A stretch of 64,000 nt of DNA from Halobacillus_B rhizosphaerae (GTDB taxonomy: Bacteria > Bacillota > Bacilli > Bacillales > Halobacillaceae), in contig NZ_JAUTWQ010000001.1 in assembly GCF_046719735.1 (NCBI RefSeq), forward strand, positions 558,001 through 622,000. The letters are read 5' to 3'. The number at the start of each line of letters is the position of its first letter. Within the stretch, counting starts at the first letter, position 1. The notes beneath the pieces were generated by a model. That model made no database searches, was not told the origin of the DNA, and worked only from the letters and a program-made list of their open reading frames with translations. A program made the position numbers and the translations under genes. Below are positions 43,557 to 52,316 of this stretch, piece after piece.

Positions 43557-46205
43557 TTATTGTGAGCTATTTGATTTGAATGGCCACCATGCCCCTTTTC
43601 CAAAAGAGACGGTAATTGCCGGAATAAGCAGAGGCAGTATGATCAAGCCATAAAAGAGTAACCCGGTAATAACTATCGTGGCTATTTGAATTAAACTTAA
43701 TACCCCTGAAGGCATCATAGCTCCGAATGTCCCAGCTAGGATGATGGCAGCTGTCATAACTACGGTGCCCATTTTAGCCATTGAAGTAAGCATAGCTTCT
43801 TTAAAATCTACTTTGGCCTCTTCATTAAAACGATCTAGTAGGAAGATGGAATAATCTACACCAAGAGCAATCAGCATAACAAATCCAAAGAAAGGGACGG
43901 CCCAAGTGATCCCATCATACCCGAGGATATTTACAAAGATTAATTCAGCTATAGATATCGAAGTATAATAAGTTAACAGTAAGGAACCAATCATATAGAC
44001 CGGCATGATTATGGACCGGAATAAGATGGTTAGTACGATAAATAAACCAATGATCATAATCGTAACCGTTCGATTGAAGTCGCTCTTAGAGATATTGGAT
44101 AGATCCTCATTTGTACTAGAAATACCACTGTAGGCTACTGTCATCCCTTCGAGCGGTGTACCTTTTAATTGCTGTTCTACGGTGTTTTTAATATCTTTTG
44201 TTGTATCTATGGCTTCTTTAGAATAAGGATCATTCTTCAATACGACTTCCAGCTTTAACCCTTTTTGTTCATCGAATGAATAACGATCAATGGAGGATTG
44301 GAAATCTTTATCTTTCAGTGTTCCTTCAGGGATATAAACTCCAGTATCATGCAGTGGATCCGATTTTCCCATAGCTGATAAGACATCTGCTGCATCACTT
44401 AAACCATTTTGAATTTGATCGAGTCCATCTTTTGAAGAACCAACTCCTTCAGCCAATTGGGATAGCCCGTTTTTTAAATCACTCGTTTGACTCGCTTGAT
44501 TTTGGAGTTGAGAAGATGCCCCGGAGAGCGACTGCTGAATTTGCCCCAGCTGCTGTTGGACTTGGTTAAGACCGGCGGCAGCTTGAGCAGTATTCTGTGT
44601 CTGCTGCAGTTCTTGATTAATATTTCCCAGCTGTTGATTCACTTGTCCGATAGCAGAGGCAGCGTCGGATAACCCCCCCGTACTCGATCCTGATGGAATG
44701 GAAGAGGAGATATTGGTTAATTGACTTTGAATATCTGCCAACCCCTGCTTCGTTTGTTTAATCCCGTCTCTGGATTTTTTTAGACCATCGGCAACTTGTT
44801 TCAGCTGGTTATTAGCATACAAATCATTAATCACTTCTCCAGTAGGGCGGGTAATTGACCGAACCGAATCCACTTGGTCATTTTTCTCAATTTCCGAGCT
44901 GAGCACTTCTACATAAGGAAGGACTTTTTCTGTGACAATATCTTTCTTATCTTTAAGAATAATTGTAAGGGGCAGTGATTCTCCCTTTCCGAAACCATTT
45001 TCTATGGCATGGAGGCCCTTTACAGAGTCGTATCCATCTCCAATCTCATTAACAGTATTAAAAGAAAGCTTGCCATTATACGTTAATAGAAATGGAACCG
45101 TAATGGCTGCAACAACCAGCATGGACCATACAGGTCTTAAAACGGAGAACCGGCCGAGACCTCGCCAGATCTTACTGTCTCTATGCGTTGCGGACCGTTT
45201 AGAAGGAAAGAATAGTTTTCCTTTAAGCACCGCCATAAAAAAGGGCACGATCGTGTATAAAACCAGTAATAATACCGCAATTCCCACGGCCACTCCCACT
45301 GCAGATTTAAATATGCGGAAATCTGCAAACCCTATAGAAAGAAAACCGACAAAAACAGCTATTCCGCTGATAAGTAGTGTGCGTCCGGCTGTTTTATAGG
45401 TGTTTATAATGGCTTCCTCTGTAGAGTGGCCTTGAGTTAATTCCTCTTTATACCGGCTGAGCAAGAGAATACAGTAATCTGTTCCTATTCCAAATAAAAC
45501 AGCAACTAGAAATATTTGGGTGTAATTGGATACTGGAAAGTCAAACCATTTAATAAAGAAGGAAACAAGTGATTGACTTAATAAGTAAGTGATTCCGACT
45601 GCAACTAACGGTATGAAGGGAGTAATAATGGAACGAAAGACAGCGAGTAACAGAACAAAGATTAATACGATCGTAATGATTTCCGTTCTTTCTAATCCTT
45701 TTTGACTGCTTTCATTTACATCTTGATTAATGATGGACTGTCCTGTTATATACGCATGCAGGTCATCAGGTAAAATGTTACTGTCTATACGATCTGCTAG
45801 TGCATTGATCTCTTCGTCAGTTCCATCGACAGTAACAGGGACCAGGATGGTTTTCTTATCTTCTGATACAAGCTGATCTTCTGTTTCTTTAGACTGGAAG
45901 GGGTTAATAACGTCTTTAAGTGGAGCTTTCATTTTCTCCAGTTTGGTGACAACCTGCTTTATTTTTTCTTTCGATTGGTCATCAACAGTCTGATCAAGAT
46001 CAAATACCAAAGAGATGGTTTCATCACTCGCACCTGCATTATTCAATATGTCTGCTGCTTTTTGCGAATCTGCATCATCGGGCAGTTGTAAGTTCCCCGC
46101 ATCTTCCGCCTGTTTAGTAAGATTCGGAGAGATGAACATTAATCCCACGGTTAAAACCAGCAGGAGTAGTGCAACGATCCATTTATATTTTAAGATATAT
46201 CTCAT
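43557..46205 (-). CDS. MMPL/RND-family efflux transporter
   Basis: An 882-residue membrane exporter with two repeats of the MMPL module, each with one span, a large outer domain and five further spans. Family motifs are AVLFGIGTDYCILLLSRYKEE and VMLIALGVDYSIFLLDRFNEE in the two halves, each with the G-x-D-Y proton-relay Asp. The second outer domain contains a long Gln/Ser/Gly-rich coiled coil (about 480-600). It overlaps the upstream MarR gene by 4 bases. This pair is like B. subtilis YdgJ-YdgH. Likely exports lipophilic compounds; ligand unknown. Confidence 0.92.
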   Translation of the reverse strand: MRYILKYKWIVALLLLVLTVGLMFISPNLTKQAEDAGNLQLPDDADSQKAADILNNAGASDETISLVFDLDQTVDDQSKEKIKQVVTKLEKMKAPLKDVINPFQSKETEDQLVSEDKKTILVPVTVDGTDEEINALADRIDSNILPDDLHAYITGQSIINQDVNESSQKGLERTEIITIVLIFVLLLAVFRSIITPFIPLVAVGITYLLSQSLVSFFIKWFDFPVSNYTQIFLVAVLFGIGTDYCILLLSRYKEELTQGHSTEEAIINTYKTAGRTLLISGIAVFVGFLSIGFADFRIFKSAVGVAVGIAVLLLVLYTIVPFFMAVLKGKLFFPSKRSATHRDSKIWRGLGRFSVLRPVWSMLVVAAITVPFLLTYNGKLSFNTVNEIGDGYDSVKGLHAIENGFGKGESLPLTIILKDKKDIVTEKVLPYVEVLSSEIEKNDQVDSVRSITRPTGEVINDLYANNQLKQVADGLKKSRDGIKQTKQGLADIQSQLTNISSSIPSGSSTGGLSDAASAIGQVNQQLGNINQELQQTQNTAQAAAGLNQVQQQLGQIQQSLSGASSQLQNQASQTSDLKNGLSQLAEGVGSSKDGLDQIQNGLSDAADVLSAMGKSDPLHDTGVYIPEGTLKDKDFQSSIDRYSFDEQKGLKLEVVLKNDPYSKEAIDTTKDIKNTVEQQLKGTPLEGMTVAYSGISSTNEDLSNISKSDFNRTVTIMIIGLFIVLTILFRSIIMPVYMIGSLLLTYYTSISIAELIFVNILGYDGITWAVPFFGFVMLIALGVDYSIFLLDRFNEEAKVDFKEAMLTSMAKMGTVVMTAAIILAGTFGAMMPSGVLSLIQIATIVITGLLFYGLIILPLLIPAITVSFGKGAWWPFKSNSSQ

Positions 46206-46663
46206 TGGCTATCTTCCTCCACTTTCAAAATCGATTTAAGTTTAATAAAAATGCGAATGAATTCCTCAATTTCTTCATCTTCCAGTTGATCGGAAAGCAG
46301 GGACTCAATATGGCGGGAAATGACTTGGTTGGAAGTTTGTATAATTTTTATACCTTTATCCGTTAGATGAATAGTTTTCCCGCGCTGGTCTTTTTCCGAA
46401 CCGTGAATGACTACGATTTCCTGCTGAGCTAATTTTTTAACTCGGTTTGAGACGGCACTTTTGTGAACCCCTTGTAAAGCAGCTAATCTTCCTGGTGATA
46501 CTCCTTCAGTCTTGGATAAAATCTGCATCATGTGCAGCTGTTCTGGTGAATAGTCATGAAAGACTTCATGATCGATCGATTTTATGACACGTTCTGTACC
46601 ATAAATCATAATGTCCTTAAATAATTCGATTGCTGTGTCTAATTGTTTTCCCAAAAAATCCAC
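46202..46663 (-). CDS. MarR-family transcriptional regulator
   Basis: A 153-residue winged-helix repressor. The recognition part reads SPGRLAALQGVHKSAVSNRVKKL, and the wing contains EKDQRGKTIHLTDKG, typical of MarR (D-x-R). It lies directly in front of the efflux gene with ATGA overlap and two palindromic sites stand before it. It therefore probably represses its own operon and lifts repression when a substrate of the pump binds. Weak ribosome site (GAGGGGTGG) on the minus strand. Confidence 0.92.
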   Translation of the reverse strand: MDFLGKQLDTAIELFKDIMIYGTERVIKSIDHEVFHDYSPEQLHMMQILSKTEGVSPGRLAALQGVHKSAVSNRVKKLAQQEIVVIHGSEKDQRGKTIHLTDKGIKIIQTSNQVISRHIESLLSDQLEDEEIEEFIRIFIKLKSILKVEEDSQ

Positions 46664-46672
46664 CCCTCAATA

Positions 46673-46722
46673 GTTTATACCCTAAACAAATATAGTTTAA
46701 CCTCTAAACTGACTAAGATCAA
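46673..46722 (-). promoter_or_regulatory. Promoter and two operator dyads of the MarR-MMPL operon
   Basis: Two palindromes of form GTTTA-N5-TAAAC lie at 46673-46687 and 46695-46709, centres 22 bases apart (about two helical turns). On the minus strand TTGATC (46722-46717) and TAAACT (46699-46694) with 17 bases between form a promoter; the second dyad covers the -10 and the first covers the start point. Confidence 0.72.
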
Positions 46723-46854
46723 GTAAAGGAGGAGCAGGGGAAGCAATATTCAAGGAATTCTTCCTACAGTGTGCCTTCAGAGGGATGAATGTCAGTTAAT
46801 TCGCTTACGGTTTCTCTTGCTTAATGATGCATAGGGAGAATTCCCTTATTCCTT

Positions 46855-46885
46855 TGTATGAGAGATGCTGCCTTTATTCATACTA
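46855..46885 (+). promoter_or_regulatory. Sigma-G-like promoter of the ypzI-sspP genes
   Basis: CATACTA (46879-46885) is the forespore sigma-G -10 consensus. TGTATG at 46855-46860 is a weaker match to the -35 (TGAATA), 18 bases upstream. The transcript would start close to the ribosome site. Confidence 0.55.
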
Positions 46886-46906
46886 ACAAGGAGAGGAGGA
46901 CTAACT

Positions 46907-47035
46907 ATGGGAAAAGATAGACAAATAAAAAAGTTAAAGCAATCGAAACGAGTGGAGTCTGACAGAGATCAGAGCCTTCATTATCCTGGTGCCACGAAAT
47001 TAGAAGGCCCGGAGGAAGCTAGAAAGCGCAAATAA
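46907..47035 (+). CDS. ypzI: YpzI-like small protein
   Basis: A 42-residue basic protein with a strong ribosome site (AGGAGG, 7 bases before ATG). The segments MGKDRQIKKLKQS, VESDRDQSLHYPGATKLEGP and EEARKRK match what I recall of the YpzI family of Bacillaceae, whose function is unknown. It is followed 22 bases later by an SspP-like gene, and a sigma-G-like promoter stands in front. A sporulation role is therefore likely (inference). Confidence 0.75.
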   Translation: MGKDRQIKKLKQSKRVESDRDQSLHYPGATKLEGPEEARKRK

Positions 47036-47057
47036 TTAACGATGGGAGGAAGCATAT

Positions 47058-47210
47058 ATGTCAGGAAAGAAAATGGGACCAAAACAGCAAGAACGCGTCC
47101 ACCTACCGCAAAGTCCAAAGCAGCCCTATGGTGTGCCAACAGAAGGATCTCATAAGGTGAAAAACGCTAATCATTCCAGACAGAATCAGCATAGTTCCCA
47201 TGACATGTAA
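47058..47210 (+). CDS. sspP: SspP-like small acid-soluble spore protein
   Basis: A 50-residue protein rich in Gln, His, Lys and Ser. Its C-terminal half, GSHKVKNANHSRQNQHSSHDM in overlapping parts, resembles the end of B. subtilis SspP (formerly CotL), which as I recall ends KNRNHTRQKHNSSHDM. GGGAGGA precedes the ATG. It probably belongs to a two-gene forespore operon with ypzI. In B. subtilis sspP follows sspO; no sspO is seen here. Confidence 0.75.
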   Translation: MSGKKMGPKQQERVHLPQSPKQPYGVPTEGSHKVKNANHSRQNQHSSHDM

Positions 47211-47577
47211 CGTATGAATCAGCAACTGCCTGTGACAATCATAATCTTGTCACTGCCGAACGTTGAGTAATGCTCAAGGCAGAAGACAGCGATGACAATG
47301 ATCAGCGCAAATTTCATCGGATACAGCACCATCTATAGACTCCCCAGAGAGATGAAGCCTATTTTTTGAACCACAGAAAGCCCGGACGTTCTTAAAGAGT
47401 TCGGGTTTTTTTGATAAAAAATGAATTACTTTTGTTCATTTTTTCATTTTTGAGAAGAGAGCTCATAACGGCATAATCAGTAAGATCTCATTGGAAAAAT
47501 GGCAGGAAATACTACCGAGTCAAAAAAATTGCGTTATAATGGAAAAGACCACCTAAAGAAAAGGGGAGAGAATCATA
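47211..47577 (+). other. Intergenic region before fhs
   Basis: About 367 bases with no gene I can support. It contains a weak hairpin, GTGACAA with TTGTCAC (47232-47253), and a terminator at 47388-47416. TATAAT at 47535-47540 is a good -10 for fhs, without a clear -35. Confidence 0.55.
47388..47416 (+). terminator. Terminator upstream of fhs (CCCGAAC-like)
   Basis: AAGCCCGGAC pairs with GTTCGGGTTT with G-T pairs, followed by seven T. It is a degenerate member of the recurring CCCGAACC hairpins. Confidence 0.65.
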
Positions 47578-49248
47578 ATGAAGTCTGATATAGAAATTGC
47601 TCTGAATGCAGAAATGAAGCCAATTGAAGAAATCGCAAATATGTTAGCGCTTACAAAAGAGGATTGGGAGCCATACGGCCATTATAAAGCTAAGCTTTCC
47701 GACCACCTTCTTGAAAAATTAGCCACCCGCCCGGATGGGAAAATTATTTTAACCACTTCGATTAACCCCACCCCTGCTGGGGAAGGCAAATCGACGATAA
47801 CAGTTGGATTGGGGCAGGCGATGAACCGGATACATAAGAATACGATCATTGCTTTACGTGAGCCTTCCCTTGGACCAACGATGGGCATTAAAGGGGGAGC
47901 TGCCGGTGGTGGATATTCTCAAGTGGTTCCCATGGAGGAAATCAACCTTCACTTTACGGGAGATATCCACGCGATTACTACAGCTAATAATGCTTTGAGC
48001 GCTTTTATTGATAATCATATTCACCAGGGAAATGAATTGCAGATCGATCCAAGGCGAGTGGAATGGAAGAGGGTATTGGATATCAATGACCGTGCACTGC
48101 GGCAGGTAGTGGTTGGCTTGGGAGGACCCACAAAGGGGATGCCTCGAGAAGATGGTTTTAAAATTACAGTAGCATCAGAAATTATGGCTGTTTTATGCCT
48201 TGCTAATGATCTGCAGGATTTAAAAAAGCGTCTTGCTAAAATGGTTATCGGGTATACGTACGGGAAAGAACCTGTGAACGTTGAGCAGCTTGGATTTGAA
48301 GGGGCTCTGACCCTGTTACTTAAAGATGCTATAAAGCCTAATTTAGTCCAGACGCTGGAAAATACGCCTGCCATCATCCACGGCGGCCCATTTGCTAATA
48401 TTGCTCACGGATGCAACTCTCTGATGGCTACGAAAATTGCTGCAAAACTTGGTGATTATGTAGTTACGGAGTCTGGATTTGGTGCTGATTTGGGAGCGGA
48501 GAAATTTATAAATATTAAAACTCGTGCAGGTGGATTTGAACCGGACGCAGTGGTTATTGTAGCTACAATTAGAGCTTTGAAAATGCATGGAGGTATGGAT
48601 AAAAAACAATTGGAAACAGAAAATTTAGAAGCCCTGGCACATGGTATGGATAATTTAAAAAAACACATGGAAACCATAAAGCAATTTAATCTTCCATTTA
48701 TTATTGCTATTAACAAGTTTCCAGCAGACACTCAGAAAGAAGTGGATTATTTAATAAACTGGTGCAGCAAGGAGCAAGCTGAAGTTTCCTTGGTTGATGT
48801 CTTTACAGAAGGTGGTCAGGGAGGTACAGACTTAGCTTATAAAGTGGTGGAGTTATGTGAACAAAAGCAATCTGACCTTACTTATACGTATGAGCTGAAT
48901 GATTCTATAGAAACTAAAATTGAGAAAATTGCCATGAAAATTTATGGCGCAGACGGAGTAGAGTTTTCCTCGAAAGCTAAAAGACAAATCAAACAGATCA
49001 ATGAAAATGGATTTAGCAATCTCCCAATTTGCATGGCTAAAACCCAGTATTCTCTTTCGGATGATCCTGGCAAACCAGGAAGACCTTCAGGCTTCCGAAT
49101 CACTGTGAAGGAGCTTCACCCTTCAGTAGGTGCGGGGTTTATTGTCGCTCTGACAGGTGACGTTATGACAATGCCGGGTTTACCTAAGAAACCTGCTGCA
49201 TTAAATATGGATGTTACAGAAGCTGGAACGATAAAAGGATTGTTTTAA
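47578..49248 (+). CDS. fhs: Formate-tetrahydrofolate ligase
   Basis: Enzyme of one-carbon metabolism that makes 10-formyl-THF from formate, THF and ATP. The 556-residue length and motifs fit: P-loop TPAGEGKST (65-73), GIKGGAAGGGYSQVVPMEEIN, LHFTGDIHAI, and TESGFGADLGAEKF. AAGGGGAGAG precedes ATG 47578. Monocistronic, with its own promoter region and terminator. B. subtilis lacks fhs, while many other Bacillaceae have it. It feeds the folate pool used by ThyA and DfrA, coded 3 kb downstream. Confidence 0.97.
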   Translation: MKSDIEIALNAEMKPIEEIANMLALTKEDWEPYGHYKAKLSDHLLEKLATRPDGKIILTTSINPTPAGEGKSTITVGLGQAMNRIHKNTIIALREPSLGPTMGIKGGAAGGGYSQVVPMEEINLHFTGDIHAITTANNALSAFIDNHIHQGNELQIDPRRVEWKRVLDINDRALRQVVVGLGGPTKGMPREDGFKITVASEIMAVLCLANDLQDLKKRLAKMVIGYTYGKEPVNVEQLGFEGALTLLLKDAIKPNLVQTLENTPAIIHGGPFANIAHGCNSLMATKIAAKLGDYVVTESGFGADLGAEKFINIKTRAGGFEPDAVVIVATIRALKMHGGMDKKQLETENLEALAHGMDNLKKHMETIKQFNLPFIIAINKFPADTQKEVDYLINWCSKEQAEVSLVDVFTEGGQGGTDLAYKVVELCEQKQSDLTYTYELNDSIETKIEKIAMKIYGADGVEFSSKAKRQIKQINENGFSNLPICMAKTQYSLSDDPGKPGRPSGFRITVKELHPSVGAGFIVALTGDVMTMPGLPKKPAALNMDVTEAGTIKGLF

Positions 49249-49250
49249 AC

Positions 49251-49292
49251 TACATCCTCCCCAGCCTTTAAGTAGGCAGGGGGGGATTTTAT
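49251..49292 (+). terminator. Terminator after fhs
   Basis: ATCCTCCCCAGCCT pairs with AGGCAGGGGGGGAT with two opposed mismatches, followed by a short T run. Confidence 0.7.
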
Positions 49293-49335
49293 TTGCTACA
49301 ATTTAAATAATATATGAACAAGGGGGTAAAAACTC

Positions 49336-50190
49336 TTGACGATCGATATAGGATTAACCGGCTGGGGCGACCATGCCTCCCTTTACGCTGATCAAACAAA
49401 ACCTGAAGATAAGCTTGCTGTCTATGCTTCTCATTTTCCCGTCGTAGAAGTAGATACAGCATTTTACGCCATTCAGCCTGAAAACCATTATAAAAAATGG
49501 TTAAATCAAACACCGGAGCGTTTTACTTTTGTCATTAAGGCATTCAATCAGCTTACCGGTCATGACCGGGCAGCCAGAACGAAGCAGGAAGCCAGAGATT
49601 TAATGAAACGTTATGAAGAATCTATCCAGCCCGTAGTGGAAGCGAATCGTGTGAAGGCTTTACTATTTCAATTTCCTCCATGGTTCAATGTTAATAAACA
49701 GCACATTCAAAAGCTCCGCCTGATCAGAGAGTGGCTCGACGATTATCCTCTTGCTCTAGAGTTCAGAAATAGAAGCTGGTTTACCGATCAATACAAACAG
49801 CAGACCATCGACTTTATGAAGGACCAGCAATGGATCCATACGATTTGTGATGAACCACAGGCAGGGGAAGGATCTGTTCCATTAGTGCTGGAGCCTACCC
49901 ATCCAGAAAAATCGCTGATCCGTTTTCACGGGCGTAACGTTCACGGATGGAATAAAAATGGGCGGAAAGACTGGCGAAAGGTTCGCTTCTTATATCGGTA
50001 TAACGAGGAAGAATTATTGGAATGGGTGAAAAGAATCCAACTATTAAAACAGCAGACCCCGGACATTACAGCTTTATTTAATAATAATTCCGGTGGTGAC
50101 GCAGCGGATAATGCGAAACAATTCCAGAAAATGCTGGAGATTGAATATAAGAATTTAAATCCTAGACAGATGGATTTATTTCAGTTTTAG
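49336..50190 (+). CDS. DUF72 family protein (YunF-like)
   Basis: A 284-residue TIM-barrel protein of the DUF72 family, whose biochemical role is not established. Family features are the N-terminal GLTGWGDHASLY, FPVVEVDTAFYAIQP, FVIKAFNQLTGHD, LLFQFPPWF, ALEFRNRSWF and IRFHGRN. The C-terminus ends with NPRQMDLFQF, a typical clamp-like QMDLF peptide, which could bind the beta sliding clamp (inference). TTG 49336 follows AAGGGGG. The HD-domain gene follows by 10 bases, so they are co-transcribed. Confidence 0.88.
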   Translation: MTIDIGLTGWGDHASLYADQTKPEDKLAVYASHFPVVEVDTAFYAIQPENHYKKWLNQTPERFTFVIKAFNQLTGHDRAARTKQEARDLMKRYEESIQPVVEANRVKALLFQFPPWFNVNKQHIQKLRLIREWLDDYPLALEFRNRSWFTDQYKQQTIDFMKDQQWIHTICDEPQAGEGSVPLVLEPTHPEKSLIRFHGRNVHGWNKNGRKDWRKVRFLYRYNEEELLEWVKRIQLLKQQTPDITALFNNNSGGDAADNAKQFQKMLEIEYKNLNPRQMDLFQF

Positions 50191-50200
50191 GGAGGAAATT

Positions 50201-50818
50201 ATGGATAAGCAGACCGCTTTCGATCGCATCCACCAGTTTGTAAGGCAGCAGTTTGCAGAAGATTATACGGGTCATGATTACGAACACATGGTTCGAGTGG
50301 CTTCATGGTCAAAAGCTCTTGCTCATAAGGAAGGAGCTGATCCATTTATTTGTGAAACTACTGGCTTACTGCATGATATAGGAGATCACAAATTATTTTC
50401 TTATCCTGACAAAGCTCTTGAACAGCGGGATATTTTGTTGACCTCTCTTGGATACACTAATACTCAAATCAGCCTGATTTCTGATTTAATCGAGACTATT
50501 TCCTTCTCTAAAGGACAAGTTCCTTCCACGCTGGAAGGAAGAGTCGTTCAGGATGCGGACCGACTGGACGCGATCGGTGCAATTGGCATTGCCCGCACCT
50601 TTGCCTATGGTGGGGCGAATGGCCAGCCGATACATTCATTTAGTGATCAAGCAACTTCTTTTCGACACTTTCAAGATAAATTATTAATGCTTGTTCATTT
50701 AATGAACACCGAGAGTGGCAGAAAAGAAGCTGAACATCGGCACGATTTCATGATAAAGTATGTGGAAGAGTTCAATAAGGAATGGAATGCTTTTTCAACT
50801 GAAAGTAAAACTACATAA
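50201..50818 (+). CDS. HD-domain metal-dependent phosphohydrolase
   Basis: A 205-residue hydrolase of the HD superfamily (YedJ-like). Metal ligands follow the H...HD...D order: GHDYEHMVRVA, LLHDIGDHK and VQDADRLDAIGAIGIARTF. The family acts on nucleotides or other phosphate esters; the natural substrate is unknown. GGGAGG precedes ATG 50201. It lies between the DUF72 gene (10 bases) and thyA (29 bases), so probably one transcription unit with thyA and dfrA. Confidence 0.9.
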   Translation: MDKQTAFDRIHQFVRQQFAEDYTGHDYEHMVRVASWSKALAHKEGADPFICETTGLLHDIGDHKLFSYPDKALEQRDILLTSLGYTNTQISLISDLIETISFSKGQVPSTLEGRVVQDADRLDAIGAIGIARTFAYGGANGQPIHSFSDQATSFRHFQDKLLMLVHLMNTESGRKEAEHRHDFMIKYVEEFNKEWNAFSTESKTT

Positions 50819-50847
50819 AGCTGGAACATCAGAGGAGGTACCACTTA

Positions 50848-51807
50848 ATGGAAAGTAATGAAGAAGTTTACCTGGAGTTATGCAGACATGTGCTGGCTGA
50901 AGGTGTAAGAAAAGAAGATCGAACTGGAACAGGGACCCACTCCATTTTCGGATCCCAAATGAGATTTAATTTACAGCAAGGATTTCCTTTGCTAACGACA
51001 AAAAAAGTCCCTTTTCGCTTAATTGCAAGTGAACTATTGTGGTTTATTAAAGGGGACACTAATATCCGCTACTTACTAGAAAATAATAATAATATTTGGA
51101 ACGAATGGGCTTTTCAATCATGGATTGAGAGTGAAGATTACGACGGTCCGGATATGACAGATTTCGGAAGAAGAAGTTTAGCAGATCCTCAATTCAATGA
51201 ACAGTACAAGCAGCAAATGAAGAAATTTAAAGACTTAATTCTGCATGATGATTCATTTAGTGAAAGGTTTGGCAATCTTGGTTCCGTCTATGGGAAACAA
51301 TGGCGTGACTGGAAAACCTCTCGTGGTGATACGATCGACCAATTAAAGAATGTTATTGAGGGAATTAAGCATAATCCTGATTCTAGACGTCATATTGTTA
51401 CTGCCTGGAACCCGGAAGATGTACCTTCAAACATGGCACTCCCGCCTTGCCATACGATGTTTCAATTTTATGTAGCTGACGGAAAGCTGTCGTGCCAGCT
51501 ATACCAGCGCAGTGCTGATATCTTTCTCGGGGTTCCTTTTAACATTGCCAGCTACGCTTTGCTTACGCACTTAATTGCTCATGAATGCCAGTTAGAAGTG
51601 GGTGATTTCGTCCATACGCTGGGTGATGCTCATATTTACAGCAATCATGTGGAACAGGTTCATACCCAGCTGTCTAGAGAGCTTAAACCACTTCCAGAAC
51701 TTTGGATCAATAAAGATAAACAGAGTATTTTCGATATGGAAATGGCAGACTTGAAGATAGAAGGTTACGACCCGCACCCAGCCATTAAAGCACCAGTAGC
51801 TGTATAA
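50848..51807 (+). CDS. thyA: Thymidylate synthase (long, L. casei-type)
   Basis: Converts dUMP to dTMP with methylene-THF as donor. At 319 residues it is about 50 longer than E. coli ThyA, because of an insertion at about 85-140 (IESEDYDGPDMTDFGRR to LILHDDSFSERF), as in Lactobacillus casei. The catalytic Cys201 is in MALPPCHTMFQ; the folate and dUMP sites are RSADIFLGVPFNIASYALL and HTLGDAHIYSNH. GAGGAGGT precedes ATG 50848. dfrA follows 20 bases on, so the dihydrofolate made by this enzyme is recycled by its neighbour. Confidence 0.96.
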   Translation: MESNEEVYLELCRHVLAEGVRKEDRTGTGTHSIFGSQMRFNLQQGFPLLTTKKVPFRLIASELLWFIKGDTNIRYLLENNNNIWNEWAFQSWIESEDYDGPDMTDFGRRSLADPQFNEQYKQQMKKFKDLILHDDSFSERFGNLGSVYGKQWRDWKTSRGDTIDQLKNVIEGIKHNPDSRRHIVTAWNPEDVPSNMALPPCHTMFQFYVADGKLSCQLYQRSADIFLGVPFNIASYALLTHLIAHECQLEVGDFVHTLGDAHIYSNHVEQVHTQLSRELKPLPELWINKDKQSIFDMEMADLKIEGYDPHPAIKAPVAV

Positions 51808-51827
51808 TTTATAGACGAGGTGAGCAC

Positions 51828-52316
51828 ATGATTTCATTTGTATTTGCAATGGATCGTAATCAATTGATTGGCAAAGATAACGACCTGCCTTGGCACATTC
51901 CAAACGATTTCAAATTTTTTAAAGAAACGACTTGGGGACAAACGATCATTATGGGAAGAAAAACATTTGAATCGTTTGGCAGTCCTCTACCCGAAAGAGA
52001 ACATCTTATCATCACCAGTGATCAAAATTATTCACATAAGGGCTGTACGGTCATTCACTCTATAGAGGAAGTTCTGGATTTAGAAAAGAATGATCCAGAG
52101 AAAGAATGGTTTGTTATTGGAGGGAGTGTTCTCTTTAAACAGATGCTTCCCTTTGCGGATCGCATGTACATGACGTTTATCGATCATGAATTTGAAGGGG
52201 ATACGTATTTCCCTGAATATGATCCTTCTGAATGGACTATGGTTTCAGAAACGAAAGGGACGCGAGACCAACGTAATCCTTATGATTATTACTTCCGTGT
52301 GTATGACCGGAAATGA
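51828..52316 (+). CDS. dfrA: Dihydrofolate reductase
   Basis: NADPH-dependent reduction of dihydrofolate to tetrahydrofolate. The 162-residue protein has the normal chromosomal form: MISFVFAMDRNQLIGKDNDLPWHIPNDFKFF (active-site Trp and Asp in two adjoining pieces), IMGRKTFESF, and WFVIGGSVLFKQML. The start ATG follows GAGGTGAGC. It follows thyA by 20 bases and its stop overlaps the start of mobA, so the three are co-expressed. Confidence 0.97.
   Translation: MISFVFAMDRNQLIGKDNDLPWHIPNDFKFFKETTWGQTIIMGRKTFESFGSPLPEREHLIITSDQNYSHKGCTVIHSIEEVLDLEKNDPEKEWFVIGGSVLFKQMLPFADRMYMTFIDHEFEGDTYFPEYDPSEWTMVSETKGTRDQRNPYDYYFRVYDRK

Noticed and set aside
47221..47277. Short ORF of 18 codons beginning at ATG 47215
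   Set aside because: No ribosome site, lies over a hairpin, and no recognisable product.
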